Origin: Sporomusa acidovorans
Lineage (GTDB): Bacteria; Bacillota; Negativicutes; Sporomusales; Sporomusaceae
NCBI RefSeq assembly: GCF_900101845.1
Contig: NZ_FNAM01000038.1
Span: 1 to 60,216, forward strand
Length of the DNA stretch: 60,216 nt
Direction: 5' to 3'
The position numbers and the translations under genes were made by a program. Shown here one piece after another: positions 1-7,250 of this stretch (positions are counted from its first letter, which is position 1; the number at the start of each line of letters is the position of its first letter). A model generated the notes under the pieces. That model ran no database searches, was not told where the DNA came from, and worked only from the letters and a program-made list of their open reading frames with translations.

Positions 1-174
1 GCCATTATCGGCAGAGTATAACGGTGCAAAGGGTGCTTCATCAATCTGGCTGAAAACGTGTTCGTAAAATATGGGAGCCCAACTGGCCATTAAGCGTTTT
101 TGTTGACTGGGGTGTAAATGCTGGAAGTCATCAAACAAGCGTTCCTGAAGGTGTGAATTATTTTTGCGAAACAT
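1..174 (-). CDS. IS1182-type transposase, N-terminal part (cut by window edge)
   Basis: Reading leftward from an ATG at 172-174 gives 58 codons without a stop, beginning MFRKNNSHLQERLFDDF and containing PSQQKRLMASWAPIFYE. This start is typical of IS1182-family (DDE) transposases, which cut and rejoin DNA during transposition. The catalytic part lies outside the window. The end of the element should lie between 175 and about 350, where a short palindrome (CCCCTGTGCAGGGG near 312) is seen, but I could not fix the terminal inverted repeat. The element abuts a truncated gene at 360-575 that it may have disrupted. Confidence 0.75.
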   Translation of the reverse strand, partial: MFRKNNSHLQERLFDDFQHLHPSQQKRLMASWAPIFYEHVFSQIDEAPFAPLYSADNG

Positions 175-359
175 TTATATTCGCTCACTTTCAAATATCG
201 TTATGTTTATAATAATAATATTCGACTTCAAGCAGAAAATCCCTGTTCGCAATACCTACAAAACCTTATTTCATAAGGGCTTTAGGTCATTTTCTCTCGG
301 CAACTGATACCCCTGTGCAGGGGGAGTTTTCGCAGTAGAATCATTAATTACGTTTTGCA

Positions 360-575
360 TTAAAGTCGGGTATCATTCTGAGAAGACGGCATGGATTTGA
401 TTATTTGCTTTTTTATTTCTCCATAATAGTAATCAGGCCACTCGCCTTCCCATGGATCGCCTAGTTTTTTTAATTTACTAAAGAATAAGGTGCTAGTGGT
501 TAGGAGTGATGCAAACTTTGCAAAATCCATATACCTCCATATTTTAGCATCTTCAATTTGATCTCTTAAATTCAT
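360..575 (-). pseudogene. DUF2971-family protein, N-terminal remnant
   Basis: The 71-residue product contains IWRYMDFAKFASLLTTSTLF and KLGDPWEGEWP, the start of the DUF2971 family, whose function is unknown and which is common in mobile and defence islands. Family members are usually 200-300 residues, so the C-terminal two thirds are missing. The reading frame ends close to the presumed end of the IS1182 element, so truncation by that insertion is the simplest explanation. Base composition is AT-rich, like the rest of 1-2900 and unlike the core genes further right. Confidence 0.6.
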
Positions 576-1184
576 ATTATTTGCCCCTTTACTGTTTTAG
601 GAGAGAATTCGACTTTTCAGTACAAAAGCCTGTTTTTAAAAGTATATATTTAAACTATAAGGCAAAAAAATACCGCCTATTTGGCGGCGTAGCACCGCCT
701 TGCCGTGTGGGGAGGCGGTTTTTGTTTGTTACCTATCCGAAATCTCAGTTTCATGTACGGATAAAGAGTAGGAGATAGTTTAATTTATCGTGACAGAGGA
801 ATGTATTAAATTGAAGCATATAGTTAATATTTTTGTTTTACCAATACCTTAAATCATGCGATAATATAAATAAGAATAGAAAATGGTATATGTCTACCAT
901 GCGTAGACTAATTTATAAAATGTACATAAGTATACATAAAAAACAAAAATATCTGTGGATAATTTTACTGTTTTATCTGGATAGATTACATAATAACAGT
1001 TATTTATTACAAAATAAGGAATCACAATTAAAAACTGTTAATAATATTGTGGATAATTTGGAAGGTATTTCCATTTTGTTGTAGAATATAAATATAAAAT
1101 CTGTAAAATCTGGAAAAGCTATAACGTTACCTATTGATGCATAGAACTATCCGAAAAATATCATGTATAAAGGGCGGTGACAAT
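576..1184. other. AT-rich intergenic stretch with terminator-like hairpins
   Basis: No convincing gene is seen in this 600-base stretch. The two short open frames at 581-778 and 833-1084 have no family resemblance, and the first runs through hairpins. A hairpin at 672-687 (ACCGCC/GGCGG) is followed by a second at 694-719 (ACCGCC...GGCGGT) with a T-run, a good factor-independent terminator candidate for rightward transcription. The rest is very AT-rich. Confidence 0.5.
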
Positions 1185-1883
1185 ATGGCTAAGCTTTATA
1201 GGATGGATGAGGCGTTGGTAAAAATAACAATATTTGATGTGGCTAATTACTTTATTTCTTTAGCTAACCTGAGTTCAATATTCATAACTCATTTAAAAAT
1301 ACAAAAATTGTGCTATTACGCGCAGGCTGCACATTTGGTCAATTATTATAATCCTTTATTCAATGAAGAATTTCAAGCTTGGAAGCATGGCCCGGTGTGC
1401 CCAGATATGTATAACTATTATAAGTCTTATGGATTTACTCCAATAACATCAATTAGTATGCCTTTACCGGAATTTGATGATAGTCACATAGATTCAATGC
1501 GAAGTGTTTGGGATAAATATGGTAGCCTTGATGCTAAAGAGTTAGAACGTATTACACACTTAGATGCTCCGTGGAAAGATGCATGGAGCTCACGAATCAG
1601 TAATGATGTTGGGCAGGAAGTTATTTCATTACAGTCTATGCAGGTTTTTTATCAAAAGAAAGACAATATCGGGGGTGCTAATATGCCCAACACAGCATTT
1701 AAGATGGATAGCTGTATTAGTATGATAACCGGGGGCAAAATTCCTGCAACATTCAAAGATCGAGCGGATGCTTTTACTCCTGAGCAATTGGCCATTCATT
1801 GTTCATCGCTTGCTTCTAAAAAAGGGTTGTCTAGAGAAAAAATTAGAGCTCGTATGGCGGAAATTAGGAGACAAAATGCCTAA
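1185..1883 (+). CDS. Panacea-domain protein (PanA-type antitoxin)
   Basis: The protein (232 residues) carries a Panacea (SocA-like, DUF4065) domain: LKIQKLCYYAQAAHLV followed by FQAWKHGPVCPDMYNYY and LERITHLDAPWKDAW. Panacea proteins act as antitoxins for many unrelated toxins in PanAT toxin-antitoxin pairs. The start at 1185 is chosen because GGGCGGTGA lies just upstream; an in-frame ATG at 1134 has no ribosome site. A C-terminal tail of about 60 residues follows the core domain and may be the part that recognises its partner (inference). The stop overlaps the ATG of the PIN-domain gene (TAATG), so the two are translationally coupled. Low GC suggests horizontal origin. Confidence 0.8.
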   Translation: MAKLYRMDEALVKITIFDVANYFISLANLSSIFITHLKIQKLCYYAQAAHLVNYYNPLFNEEFQAWKHGPVCPDMYNYYKSYGFTPITSISMPLPEFDDSHIDSMRSVWDKYGSLDAKELERITHLDAPWKDAWSSRISNDVGQEVISLQSMQVFYQKKDNIGGANMPNTAFKMDSCISMITGGKIPATFKDRADAFTPEQLAIHCSSLASKKGLSREKIRARMAEIRRQNA

Positions 1884-2374
1884 TGGATGTAGTAGTTGAT
1901 GCGAATATTATTGTGGAGTGGTTGTTTTTTCAAGATAGGTATGCCGGAGATATAATTAATCTAAATAAAAGGGCTCAGTTGCGTATACTTATGTCCGACC
2001 AGATAAGAAAAGATTGGTCTGCAGGATTTTGCCATGGATACAAAGAAATTTTTGATCCAAACGATCCAAATTCGAATAACTTACTTTATAGATCGGTAGA
2101 TGGTTTTACCAGAATATTGTCATATACCTATAAAGTAGATATTACCGATAACGGTAAGTATTCAATAGATCCAGGCGATGATAAATATGTGCAGTGCGCA
2201 ATTGAACACGGTGCAGAATATATTATATCGTGTGATGGAGACCACCTAAACGCCTTGCATGAAAAGTACAAAAATTGTAATGGCATTAAGATTAAAATAT
2301 TATCGCCATATCAATTTCTAAATGTATTCAAACTTATAAATAGTAAATTTAAAATTAGTAACTTTCAAAGATAG
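1883..2374 (+). CDS. PIN-domain protein, probable toxin of the Panacea pair
   Basis: The 163-residue product begins MDVVVDANIIVEWLF and has DPGDDKYVQCAIEHGAEYII followed by SCDGDHL, the layout of PIN-domain metal-dependent RNases, with acidic residues near positions 6, 95 and 116. PIN toxins typically cleave tRNA or mRNA; the target here cannot be read from sequence. The gene starts inside the stop codon of the Panacea gene and ends in its own terminator, so the two form a closed bicistron. PIN toxins usually pair with VapB, RHH or AbrB-type antitoxins; a Panacea partner is less common. Confidence 0.75.
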   Translation: MDVVVDANIIVEWLFFQDRYAGDIINLNKRAQLRILMSDQIRKDWSAGFCHGYKEIFDPNDPNSNNLLYRSVDGFTRILSYTYKVDITDNGKYSIDPGDDKYVQCAIEHGAEYIISCDGDHLNALHEKYKNCNGIKIKILSPYQFLNVFKLINSKFKISNFQR

Positions 2375-2403
2375 CTCTCTAGTAAATTAGAGAGTTATCT
2401 TTT
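2375..2403 (+). terminator. Terminator of the Panacea/PIN pair
   Basis: A perfect 7-base stem CTCTCTA/TAGAGAG (2375-2381 and 2388-2394) begins right after the PIN stop codon and is followed by TTATCTTTTT. Confidence 0.7.
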
Positions 2404-2651
2404 TCGGTAATTGATACTCTTATTCTGGCGCATCGAAATTATTTTCCCATCCATTCTCTCTTTACAAAGGTAGATGGTTTATGGAGCGGTAAAATAGGCC
2501 CCTGGTGTGCGTCGGGGCTGGTTTTATTACTGGGGACATTCTGGGGACAGAATGCCTGCTTGACTGCGTATTTTATGCCGATGTATGCACGATTGCAAAA
2601 GAAAAAGCCCCGTAAAATGAGGGGCCAAGCAATGTATTCCTATCTATTCTA
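2404..2651. other. Intergenic stretch with short hairpins
   Basis: No gene is supported here. There are two short GC stems, GCCCC...GGGGC near 2499-2518 with a following TGGTTTT, and GCCCC...GGGGC near 2606-2624. GGGGACATTCTGGGGACAG (near 2532) is a short tandem-like sequence. It leads directly into the degenerate CRISPR repeats. Confidence 0.4.
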
Positions 2652-2880
2652 CATACCTTTTAATTTATAAGGATTTGGAATTATGTCTGAGTGGTTGACT
2701 TTTTCTTTACAGGCTTGTTGATAGGCTACCTATAAGGATTTGAAATACCATGCTCATAATTATGTCTTGCTCGACGATAACATAGTTGATAAGCTACCTA
2801 TGAGGATTTGAAATCATAAGAATCGCGGCCACAGCGGCCACGGTAACGCTGTTGATAGGCTATCTATAAGGATTTGAATC
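2652..2880 (+). CRISPR. Short degenerate CRISPR array, no cas genes nearby
   Basis: Three 30-base repeats lie at 2717-2746, 2785-2814 and 2851-2880. They share GTTGATAGGCTACCTATAAG followed by GATTTGAAAT, with one to three changes each. A fourth copy at 2652-2681 keeps only its 3' half (TATAAGGATTTGGAAT). The spacers are 35, 38 and 36 bases and differ from one another. The repeat strongly resembles the type I-B/III repeats of Clostridia and Negativicutes (CTACCTATAAGGAATTGAAAC type), but the usual 3' end GAAAC is eroded to GAAAT or GAATC. No cas gene is present in this window, so this is an orphan or relic array. The repeats occur between the toxin-antitoxin pair and a permease. Confidence 0.75.
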
Positions 2881-2988
2881 CTATTTCTTGAATATCCAAG
2901 TGTACCTGTAACCTTAAGGTTTATGGTGTCAAAGGGTGGCTAAAAAGGGGAGGCAACTCATGTTGGAGCGGAAAAAATAAATTTACCA

Positions 2989-3016
2989 TTGCTAGGAAAA
3001 AAGAATGTGATATAAT
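2989..3016 (+). promoter_or_regulatory. Sigma-A promoter of the amino-acid permease
   Basis: TTGCTA (2989-2994), a 16-base spacer and TATAAT (3011-3016) lie about 40 bases before the start codon. Confidence 0.6.
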
Positions 3017-3058
3017 CAATCCGAAAGCATTTTTTGTTTACTACTGGAGGAATGATAG

Positions 3059-4435
3059 TTGGAGGAGCAGGATACCGAGAGACAATTACACCGTGGGCTT
3101 AAAAACCGCCATTTGCAGATGATCGCCCTGGGAGGCATTATTGGCAGTGGTTATTTTTTAGGGAGCGGCTATGTGATTGGCAAGGCCGGCCCGGCGTCGG
3201 TACTGGCCTATTTGTTGGGTGGTCTGATTGTTTATGCCGTTATGGTATGTTTGGGTGAACTGGCTGTGGCCCGGCCAATTGCCGGGTCGTTTATCAGTTA
3301 CACCCGTGACTATATATCGCCGGCCTGGGCGTGCGGTGTGGGCTGGTGCTACTGGCTGACCTGGGTAACTTATGTTCCATCGGAAATGATTGCCGCCGGA
3401 ATTATTATGAACGGCTTTTTTCCGGTAATCAGCCCGATGTGGTGGGCAGTGCTGTTTGGGTTGGCCATAACCTTTATCAATTTATCCAGAGTCAACCTGT
3501 TTGGCGAAATGGAATTTTGGCTGGCTCTGTTCAAAATTGCTGCTTTACTGATGTTTTGCGGTTTGGCGATCCTGATTTTTTTCGGCATTATTGGCGGCGG
3601 GGAGTTCCTCGGAACAAGTGTCTTGTTATCCAGCGGTGGGTTTGCCCCTGATGGTTACTGGACCGTGCTGCTGACAATGGTCATTATTCTTGTTAACTTC
3701 CAGGGTTCGGAAATCATCGGGCTGGCGGCTGCTGAAAGCAAAGAGCCGGCCAAAACCATTCCTGCTACTATTAGACAGATTACGGTGCGGATTATTTCGC
3801 TCTATATTCTTCCCATGCTGCTGTTGGTTACGATTTTTCCCTGGGACAAAGCCAGCCTGGAGAAAAGCGTGTTTGCAGCGGCGCTGAGTACTTATGGTCT
3901 TGACTGGGCAGGTGCTATTTTTTCTTTTGTTATTTTGACTGCCGCTATTTCCTGTTCGAATTCGGGTTTGTACGGCTGCACTCGTGCCATGTATGCGCTG
4001 GCCCAGGAGGGAATGGCTCCCGCCTTTTTAGGACGCCTCAACAGTCAGGGAGTACCGCAGAACGCAACGGCATTGTCCATTTTAGTGTGCTGGTTGGGAG
4101 TGGTATTGTATACCCTTGACCAGGACCAACGGATCTATACCTACCTGTTGGCGTTGTCTGGCTTTACCGGTGCCATTGCCTGGATCTCAATTTGCTGGAG
4201 CCAGTACAATTTCCGGAAACAGCTTAGTCCTGCTCAGGTTAAAGCATTGAAATATAAAGTGCCGTTTTTCCCTTATATTACCCAGTTTGGAATCTGGGTG
4301 CAAATTGCCTGTCTGATTTTTGTCGTATTTACCGAAGAACTGAGGACTTGTTTGTACCTTGGGGTGCCGCTGCTGGTTTTGCCGATTGTTATTTACCGGC
4401 TGGCAGCGGTGCGCAAGGAAGCGGTTGCCGAGTAA
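3059..4435 (+). CDS. Amino-acid permease of the APC superfamily
   Basis: The 458-residue integral membrane protein has about 12 hydrophobic segments. The first carries MIALGGIIGSGYFLGSGYVI, the substrate-binding start of APC-family (AAT subfamily) amino-acid:proton symporters; GSEIIGLAAAESKEPAKTIP is the second family hallmark. The likely role is uptake of an amino acid, but the substrate cannot be read. Translation starts at TTG 3059, with GGAGG at 3046-3050; the nearby ATG at 3052 is in another frame. The gene stands alone, between its own promoter and a strong terminator. Confidence 0.88.
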   Translation: MEEQDTERQLHRGLKNRHLQMIALGGIIGSGYFLGSGYVIGKAGPASVLAYLLGGLIVYAVMVCLGELAVARPIAGSFISYTRDYISPAWACGVGWCYWLTWVTYVPSEMIAAGIIMNGFFPVISPMWWAVLFGLAITFINLSRVNLFGEMEFWLALFKIAALLMFCGLAILIFFGIIGGGEFLGTSVLLSSGGFAPDGYWTVLLTMVIILVNFQGSEIIGLAAAESKEPAKTIPATIRQITVRIISLYILPMLLLVTIFPWDKASLEKSVFAAALSTYGLDWAGAIFSFVILTAAISCSNSGLYGCTRAMYALAQEGMAPAFLGRLNSQGVPQNATALSILVCWLGVVLYTLDQDQRIYTYLLALSGFTGAIAWISICWSQYNFRKQLSPAQVKALKYKVPFFPYITQFGIWVQIACLIFVVFTEELRTCLYLGVPLLVLPIVIYRLAAVRKEAVAE

Positions 4436-4461
4436 AATTTTTTGATCTTCCTCTGAGAAAA

Positions 4462-4506
4462 CAAAACATGTCGGGAGAGAAAACTCTTTCCTGACATGTT
4501 TTGTTT
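4462..4506 (+). terminator. Terminator of the permease gene
   Basis: AAAACATGTC and GACATGTTTT form a long stem with GGGAGAG/CTCTTTCC continuing it, followed by TTTTGTTT. Confidence 0.8.
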
Positions 4507-4527
4507 CATTATATATCTGGATATGAA

Positions 4528-4753
4528 CTAATCAGAAACAGGTTGAACTACGCGGGAGGGGATATAATTTATTCTATCTAACACTAAGTTTACGGTTTCT
4601 TGTACAGTAAGACTGGATGTATCAATTATTGGATCTGCTAATCCATCGTAAATGTGCCGGGATGCAATTGCTCGACGGATTCTTGTTTAACATGTTAGAC
4701 AAGGTAGATTTTCCAACTCCATTAGGTCCATAAATAAAAATCAACTTTTTCAT
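4528..4753 (-). pseudogene. Decayed P-loop kinase gene
   Basis: Reading leftward from ATG 4753 gives MKKLIFIYGPNGVGKSTLSN, a clear Walker A motif, then the frame runs into a stop. In the next frame the sequence continues with RRAIASRHIYDGLADPIIDT and SSLTVQETVNLVLDRINYIP, ending in a stop at 4528-4530. These look like the first 20-25 and last 50 residues of a 150-200 residue nucleotide or shikimate-type kinase. The middle is deleted and the two parts are out of frame. No function is expected. Confidence 0.65.
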
Positions 4754-4834
4754 TACTTATGCCTTCCTATATCTGAGTATATATGGATAGGACAGCACCT
4801 TTTACTGTGTACCAATGTTCGCGGCTGCCTAGTA

Positions 4835-5827
4835 TTAGTTTTTCATATTGAGTGGTTTTACGATATCTTTTAATTCTGCCGGAATGGAGGGCAGTTCGTG
4901 GGAACGCACCCGCGGATTCATAGAAATAAAGCCGGCATCATTTAGGTATTTCTGTCCATCGGTCAAAAGAAAGTGCATAAATTGCAGCGCTTCTTGGGCG
5001 TGGGGCGCATTGTTTACCAGCGTCAGGCCATAAATAATGGGCTGGCCGTGTACCTGCTCCGTGCTGCCGGGAGTTTTGCCGGTTAACGTCAGTTTTGCCT
5101 GCTTGTAGTAGCTTGTATAATCTGAGGATGAAAAATCCAACTGAGCTGGCAGGGTAATATAGCGGTAGCCGCCTTGTTTGGCGGAGGATTCGTAAAAAAA
5201 GAAATAGTCCAGTTCGCCCTTATTCAGCATGGCCTGAATGGTTTTTCCGTCGTTGACGATATTATCCGGGGGAAAATTATTGATCAGCTTTTGATACAAG
5301 CCTGGTTTATGATAATATTTTTCGGCTAATTGCAGAGTCAGGACTGCGCGGTAGCCGCCGGGATCCAGGTTCGGATCGGTATGACCATACCGGACATCCG
5401 GTCTAGACAAGATATCATACCAATTATTGGCGGTAATTTCGTCAGCATATTTGCTTTTATCGGTAAAGGCCACCACCGTTTTATTGCGGGCAAAAAATAT
5501 ATTAAACTTTGCATATTCGGGCATCAGCAGCTTATCGATCGTTTCATAATCGGCAGAAGCGACAATATCGCACGGTCTTTTAAGTTCTGTTACTTTACGG
5601 GCGGCTTCCCGGCTGCCGCCGCCTTCCAGTGTGATTTTGATACCCGGATGGGCCTGCTTGTATGCTTTGGCGGCTTTTTGGAACGGCCCGCTCAGGCTGC
5701 CGGCGTGAAAGACGATAACCTCCGTCAATGCGTCATTTTGGTTTTCCGCAGCCTGGCTTGGCTGTTCCAGCCCGATACATGCCAGGCAGAGAAAAAGACC
5801 GATTATTTTCATTATTATACGACCCAT
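4835..5827 (-). CDS. wtpA: Tungstate/molybdate ABC transporter substrate-binding protein
   Basis: The 330-residue protein has a signal peptide (hydrophobic residues 5-20, probable cleavage after SQA) and then VIVFHAGSLSGPFQKAAKAY and CDIVASADY, the oxyanion-binding signature of WtpA/ModA proteins. Such proteins capture tungstate or molybdate outside the membrane for an ABC importer; WtpA-type members are about this length. The start at 5827 has GGAGGAG nine bases upstream. No permease or ATPase gene adjoins it, so the rest of the transporter must be elsewhere or the protein is an orphan. The promoter side carries a tandem repeat at 5902-5932. Confidence 0.85.
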   Translation of the reverse strand: MGRIIMKIIGLFLCLACIGLEQPSQAAENQNDALTEVIVFHAGSLSGPFQKAAKAYKQAHPGIKITLEGGGSREAARKVTELKRPCDIVASADYETIDKLLMPEYAKFNIFFARNKTVVAFTDKSKYADEITANNWYDILSRPDVRYGHTDPNLDPGGYRAVLTLQLAEKYYHKPGLYQKLINNFPPDNIVNDGKTIQAMLNKGELDYFFFYESSAKQGGYRYITLPAQLDFSSSDYTSYYKQAKLTLTGKTPGSTEQVHGQPIIYGLTLVNNAPHAQEALQFMHFLLTDGQKYLNDAGFISMNPRVRSHELPSIPAELKDIVKPLNMKN

Positions 5828-5901
5828 TATTAGTGTCTCCTCCTTTTGTCTATATACTAATGAACATAATTAAACAAAAATGAACTTATTCCTTCCTGAA
5901 T

Positions 5902-5932
5902 TTTTGTTTATATTTGGTTTTGTTTATATTTG
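5902..5932. repeat. Two tandem copies of a 16-base motif upstream of wtpA
   Basis: TTTTGTTTATATTTGG (5902-5917) is followed at once by TTTTGTTTATATTTG (5918-5932). The pair lies 75-105 bases upstream of the wtpA start, where a promoter or regulator site is expected. No known ModE or TunR box is recognised. Confidence 0.55.
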
Positions 5933-6076
5933 AAAAATATTTTAACGTGGCAAAACTGGAAATGATGAATTCTGAATGTGGAATGTCATCCTGTATGAAT
6001 TTATGAGGTATAATGGTAGTAAGATATTACTTAGGCCTGCCGGGAAAAGGCTTTTCAACATGCTTTTGCGAGGTGC

Positions 6077-7150
6077 ATGATGCGTACATATACAAGAAAT
6101 TTATCCTCTAAGGTTGGTTTGCCGCCAGGCACGTTGGTGCATGTGGGCGGCACACGCGGCGACAAGGCTTATATTCAGGTTATTAGTTATGACGGCGAAA
6201 CCTATAATGAACAAAAGAATATGGATGCGTCTCATTTAGAAAAGCCTGTAGCAGCGCAAGGGGTTACATGGATACGGGTCCAGGGGCTTAACGCCGAAGT
6301 CGTCGAGAAAATTGGCCGGCAGTTTGCCATACACCCGCTGGTCCTGGAAGATATTCTGCACACCAATCAGCGACCGAAGCTTGTGGATTACGGGGATTAT
6401 CTGTGTGTCATTGTCAAATCGTTAACCGTTGCCTCCGCGGCAGCCGGTTATGAGGCCGAACAGGTCAGTCTCATTCTTGGCTCCAATTATGTAATCTCAT
6501 TTGCCGAAAACCCTCCCGGTGAAAGGGACGTGTCAGCCGCTGTCTATGATCGTGTCCACGGTGGAAGCGGTAAAATCTGCCGGTTGGGAGCCGATTATTT
6601 GTTTTATGCTTTGCTTGACAGCATTGTGGATCATTATTTTTTGGTTTTGGAACATCTGGGAGAGAAAATTGAAGTGCTGGAAGGACAGATCGTCAGCCAG
6701 CCGCATGCCGAACTCTTGCAGGAACTGCATGAAATTAAGCATGACATGCTGTTTATACGGAAATCGGTATGGCCTATGCGGGAGTTAGTCAGTGTGCTGG
6801 AGCGGGGAGAATCGTCTTTTATTAACCAGCAGACAATTATATATTTGCGGGATATCTATGATCATGTGATTCAAGTTATTGAAACCGTAGAGATTTACCG
6901 GGATATGTTATCAGGTATGCTCGATATTTATCTGTCCAGTGTGAGCAACCGGATGAGTGAAGTCATGAAGATGCTGACAATTATTTCGACTATTTTTATC
7001 CCGCTTACTTTTATTGCCGGGGTTTACGGCATGAACTTTACTCATATGCCGGAACTGGAGTGGGAATACGGCTATCCGCTGGTCCTGGCGGCCATGCTGC
7101 TGATCAGCCTGTTGATGGTACGTTATTTTCGAAAAAAACAGTGGCTGTAA
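6077..7150 (+). CDS. corA: CorA-family magnesium/cobalt transporter
   Basis: The 357-residue protein has the CorA layout: a long cytoplasmic N-terminal region (QFAIHPLVLEDILHTNQRPK is diagnostic), then two C-terminal membrane helices, with the YGMNF selectivity motif ending the first. CorA forms a pentameric divalent-cation channel, mainly for magnesium. Two adjacent ATGs (6077, 6080) follow GAGGTG closely; either could start translation. A TATAAT at 6009-6014 may be the -10 element, but no good -35 is visible. The gene converges on the sigma-54 activator gene, with a strong hairpin between them. Confidence 0.9.
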   Translation: MMRTYTRNLSSKVGLPPGTLVHVGGTRGDKAYIQVISYDGETYNEQKNMDASHLEKPVAAQGVTWIRVQGLNAEVVEKIGRQFAIHPLVLEDILHTNQRPKLVDYGDYLCVIVKSLTVASAAAGYEAEQVSLILGSNYVISFAENPPGERDVSAAVYDRVHGGSGKICRLGADYLFYALLDSIVDHYFLVLEHLGEKIEVLEGQIVSQPHAELLQELHEIKHDMLFIRKSVWPMRELVSVLERGESSFINQQTIIYLRDIYDHVIQVIETVEIYRDMLSGMLDIYLSSVSNRMSEVMKMLTIISTIFIPLTFIAGVYGMNFTHMPELEWEYGYPLVLAAMLLISLLMVRYFRKKQWL

Positions 7151-7169
7151 AAACTGGGCCGGTAACGCC

Positions 7170-7212
7170 AACAGAGCCGTGAGCAAACATGATGTTTGCT
7201 CACGGCTCTGTT
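7170..7212. terminator. Bidirectional terminator between corA and the sigma-54 activator
   Basis: ACAGAGCCGTGAGCAAACAT pairs perfectly with ATGTTTGCTCACGGCTCTGT (about 20 base pairs, two-base loop). It sits between convergent genes. T-runs are weak on both sides. Confidence 0.65.
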
Positions 7213-7250
7213 CATCAATTAATGATAATCTGATTTGCGAGCAGGCTTGG

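Noticed and set aside
581..1084. Two open frames (65 and 83 codons) in the AT-rich left region
   Set aside because: No family resemblance; the first crosses two hairpins including a terminator, the second is an AT-rich chance frame without a ribosome site.
2420..2600. Possible tail of an integrase on the minus strand (FCPQNVPSN followed by a stop)
   Set aside because: Only a short reading without any catalytic motif; too weak to call a phage or island remnant.
3331..3651. 106-codon frame inside the permease gene
   Set aside because: Out-of-frame shadow of a well-supported membrane protein gene.
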